From: Phallusia fumigata
Lineage: Eukaryota; Chordata; Ascidiacea; Phlebobranchia; Ascidiidae
Assembly (NCBI GenBank): GCA_008931825.1
Contig: QXVZ01032316.1
Coordinates: 1-22,527 of the forward strand
Length of the DNA stretch: 22,527 bases
Reading direction: 5' to 3'
Shown piece by piece: positions 19,853 through 22,527 of the stretch (position 1 is its first letter; every line of letters starts with the position of its first letter). The notes beneath the pieces are model-generated. The model had not been told where the DNA came from. It searched no databases and saw nothing but the letters and a program-made list of their open reading frames with translations. A program made the position numbers and the translations under genes.

Positions 19853-21866
19853 CTATTCCGAGGTGCGATCGCCGCAGCGAAAGAACTTGGCCTGGCACTT
19901 ATTGTTACACAAGCTGTTAGCGTGAAGCAAACGAATAAATTCTTGCTTTATCTGAAACAAGAAACATGCTTTAAAATACAACGTTATTTTTGGTTTGCAA
20001 ACATAAGTGAAATCACTGCAGTTGCCTACCTCGTTTATTTGATCGTACGACAATAAAGAACAATCGTGAGTAGGTAAATACAAGGATCTCCTTCCACGCC
20101 CCCGCGCTGTTCCTGCGAGAATCAAGAAGTCAGAAATCTTTTTTGAGAGTTATAAGTTTTTATATGCTTTTATATACAGGAATTTTATATACTTTGACAT
20201 TTTCCGATGAGAAGCGAATCTTCCGCGTAGCCTCCAGACCACCGGTGCACAGTCACATGACTGCAAACTTCCCAAATCCGGTAAAAGCGCTGTGTGTTGA
20301 CAAAATCAAAACCCTGGAAAATTTACATGAAATGAAAGCAATGTCACATACATCCTTGGCCTTCTGACCAAGTCAAGGCTGAGACGATACAGTTCGAGTC
20401 GGTTAAAGTTTGAGTCGGTTAACAATCACTTGACTTAACATAAAGTATGAGCACATAGTTTAGGCTAATATCAAAATACCTTAAACATGGAACTGAATTT
20501 TTATGAAGGACCAACGTTTATTAATGATTTCAGACATTCCTATTCAACAACACAAGTGCTAAAAAACCTAATACTGATCTTCACACCTGGGCACACATGG
20601 GCTTGCAATACGTAGACTGCTTGGGACCAGCTTGGCCAGCAACAACACAAACCAATGCCCCGTTAGGTGGGGGATGAGGATCCTCGCAGTAACCTGGANA
20701 ATATCGTGCTGTAGGGCGACTACGTCCTTTTACTTATTTTACGCTTTCACATAAAGGACAATCTGTTATATAATAAATATCTTAAGGGTCTACCAAAACG
20801 ATTTCTGTTGGGAAACAAAAGGAAGGGGGGCTTTACTTATGAGGATATTGCCTACAGTCTAATGCGTATGTAAACAAAAATCGCTTTAACGGACCTGAAG
20901 CTCGACAAGAAACCCTCTCAGATCCCAAGCACTGGCAATCCATTACCAACCCAGTGATGTCACTAGTCTGCCAGTCGTCACCTGTCCGGTACGACCGACC
21001 ATTACTGTGGCAACGATCTGCAAAGAAAATGAGGTGTTAAATGATCATGAAGATGGCGGCTACGAAAATATGTGTAGCATTTTGTTTTTAAAAGTTTTGT
21101 TGCAAGTTGCATTTTTAACGTCTCGGACTGCCATATTTAAAAGTGTTGTTTTTGTTTGATTAGCAAATGCGTCGAGCTTGATTTTAGCATATATGTGTAC
21201 ATATACAATACAGGTATATAACACCTTTTCGCCATTTTCTGCTGATTACACTTTTTTTGCAAAACAATCTAAATTTTTAAAAGCACAAACCGCATGAGTC
21301 GGATAGACCAAAAACAATTTTGCTTACTTTCTCCGGAGCAAGAGATCTGCATTCGTCGAGACCCGGGTTTTTGTTCGCAAACGCAGTCAAGAGTTCGACC
21401 GCGCACCTGCCGTTCCCATCGGTCGTCGGTAGTTCGATGTCTTCGGAATGCACGATCGTAGCAACGTTGCCGCACCACTGCGAAAAAAGTATTTATCATT
21501 GCTAAACATCATGCCAAAGAACAGAATTTAAAAAATATTCCGTTGTTGTAACAAGTACTTGTCAAAACAATATCTTGCGGAGAATAAACAATAAGTGCAA
21601 ACTGATGTCAATTTTTTCCCACGTATTACCAAGCTTTGTTTATTTAATTTTGAGCAACTATTGCAGCCTGAAAAATCGACATTCTCGCATGACATATACA
21701 ACCTCATGCGCTTTTGGTGAGTATATGTTTTCTTACCTGCAGTGGTATACCATTCGCATCGTGGTGTTCCGGAATCGGTGCAAACGCACTGGAAATATTT
21801 GGTGCCGTTTCCAAATCGCCATCTCTCGTTCACCAAATAAGTTCGTCCATGAAACAAACAACTCAC
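19853..21866 (-). CDS. Extracellular protein with three FN1 modules and a sushi-like module (5' end outside window)
   Basis: Seven minus-strand exons: 21866-21737, 21477-21328, 21017-20895, 20726-20587, 20313-20193, 20112-20030 and 19951-19853. Module 1: SCLFHGRTYLVNERW, then FQCVC and PRCEW. Module 2: QRCYDRAF, DDRWERQVRGRTLDCVC, ISC. Module 3: NRCHSNGRSYRTGDDWQ, MDCQCLGSERVSC. Each has the four-Cys fibronectin type I pattern with the C-x-C pair, and exons 2 and 3 are symmetric phase 1-1, as for shuffled modules. Exons 4-5 give a sushi-like unit: CEDPHPPPNGALVC, TYCKPMCAQGFDF, WEVC, HRWSGGY and GKC. The tail (HDCSLL, SLCNNKCQ, FRCGD) has four more Cys. All six junctions agree in phase. The junction 20193/20112 uses a modest donor; if unspliced, the frame stops at 20185. 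A base N at 20699 makes one residue before PGYCEDP unknown. The protein is likely secreted and adhesive; ligand unknown. Confidence 0.8.
20391..20421. repeat. Two-unit 16-base direct repeat
   Basis: AGTTCGAGTCGGTTA is followed immediately by AGTTTGAGTCGGTTA with a period of 16 bases, one mismatch. It lies in the intron between the two sushi exons. It is probably replication slippage. Confidence 0.6.
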
Positions 21867-22527
21867 CTTTACCAAATAAAAAGGGTGAAATATAAACTTA
21901 AGGTGGCAAACACTTTGCAAAGGTCTACTCCCAAGTTGTAAAATGTGACGAAGTGATGCGATGTCCGGGTGTGAAAATGAAGGCCCTGCTGTGACTTCTT
22001 GCACTATTTTACAAACCACAAGTTTGACAGCACAACCCAGTGGCGCAAAATTTACCTTTTTGGGAATAATTTTGTGTAGATGACGTCATATCGATTGACG
22101 GACAGTTACGACGTCACAATGCAGATTTTTTGTGTTACAAATATTGGGTTACCTTTAGGCTGAGGCAGCATTTAAACGCCAATGAAACTGCTTGTGATCG
22201 CCTAACTGCTGCAAATGTATTTGATAAGTACTAAAATTGTTTTAATGCTACAGCAAACCAGATTTGAACCCGCTTTAAATCGGTAAACCAGCTAATCGAA
22301 TCAAAACTATTAGGGAGGACAAATGAATAGCAGTCCCCCAACCAAAATTCTGATCCCCCCAGGATTTGCGCCCGTGGCACAACCTACCGTAGCAGTTTGT
22401 AGTAATTTGAATGATTGACTAGACAACACGCTGGAATCCAGGAGGATAGTAAATACAAACTAAACTAACCCATTTTGGCCAGTTTGCAACTTCGTTGAAC
22501 ATGTTAAACACCTATTGCTGTAACTTA
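21867..22527. other. Right edge, probable intron of FN1/sushi gene
   Basis: No FN1-type Cys pattern or other exon was found on the minus strand beyond the acceptor at 21867-21868. The frame stays open upstream to 22019 but reads without family features and crosses a good pyrimidine tract, so it is not counted as coding. The gene's signal peptide and earlier modules should lie to the right of the window. Confidence 0.5.
22081..22116. promoter_or_regulatory. Pair of CRE-like sites
   Basis: TGACGTCA at 22081-22088 is a perfect CREB/ATF palindrome, and GACGTCA follows at 22110-22116, 29 bases later, with a TTGACG between them. Placement about 220 bases upstream of an FN1 exon on the minus strand fits either an intronic enhancer or an internal promoter. 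Only the motifs are seen; the function is inferred. Confidence 0.4.

Noticed and set aside
22261-22296. tRNA-like A and B boxes on the minus strand (GGGTTCAAATC with TTAGCTGG upstream)
   Set aside because: The T-arm stem does not pair and no acceptor stem can be drawn; at most a decayed tRNA-derived element.

Overview
The window looks like nuclear DNA of a tunicate, most likely a Ciona-type ascidian. It is AT-rich, and its genes are split into many short exons with strict GT-AG introns of about 80 to 900 bases. It also carries a deuterostome gene set: NDST, DNAJC12, RBM26 and fibronectin type I modules. Heavy allelic variation is visible. I cannot fix the species from sequence alone; the apparent allele divergence would suit C. 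savignyi. Most long single-frame ORFs here are chance ORFs or exon pieces, so all gene models below were built exon by exon from splice sites, phase and homology recalled from memory.

Layout. (1) Bases 525-7489, minus strand: the N-terminal two thirds of an RBM26/RBM27-type RNA-binding protein (PWI-like region, RS-rich linker, CCCH zinc finger, proline-rich region, start of an RRM). The gene leaves the window on the left. Its largest intron holds a tandem array of about 129-base units. Bases 3690-5435, flanked by single Ns, repeat seven of its exons and look like the second allele assembled in tandem. (2) Bases 7490-8961: a divergent intergenic region. (3) Bases 8962-16485, plus strand: a complete heparan sulfate N-deacetylase/N-sulfotransferase (NDST) in 21 coding exons, about 916 residues. 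(4) Bases 16486-17604: a convergent 3' intergenic stretch. (5) Bases 17605-18597, minus: a complete five-exon DNAJC12-type J protein of 149 residues. (6) Bases 18751-19255, plus: a decayed DNA-level copy of part of NDST, including one intron. (7) Bases 19853-21866, minus: the 3' end of an extracellular protein with three fibronectin type I modules, a sushi-like module and a Cys-rich tail. Its 5' end lies to the right of the window.

The genes do not form an operon or a single pathway. NDST works in the Golgi on heparan sulfate, the FN1/sushi protein is probably secreted, DNAJC12 is a cytosolic Hsp70 co-chaperone, and RBM26 is nuclear. The least familiar item is the FN1-FN1-FN1-sushi protein. 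The most consequential for users of the assembly is the probable allelic duplication inside RBM26.
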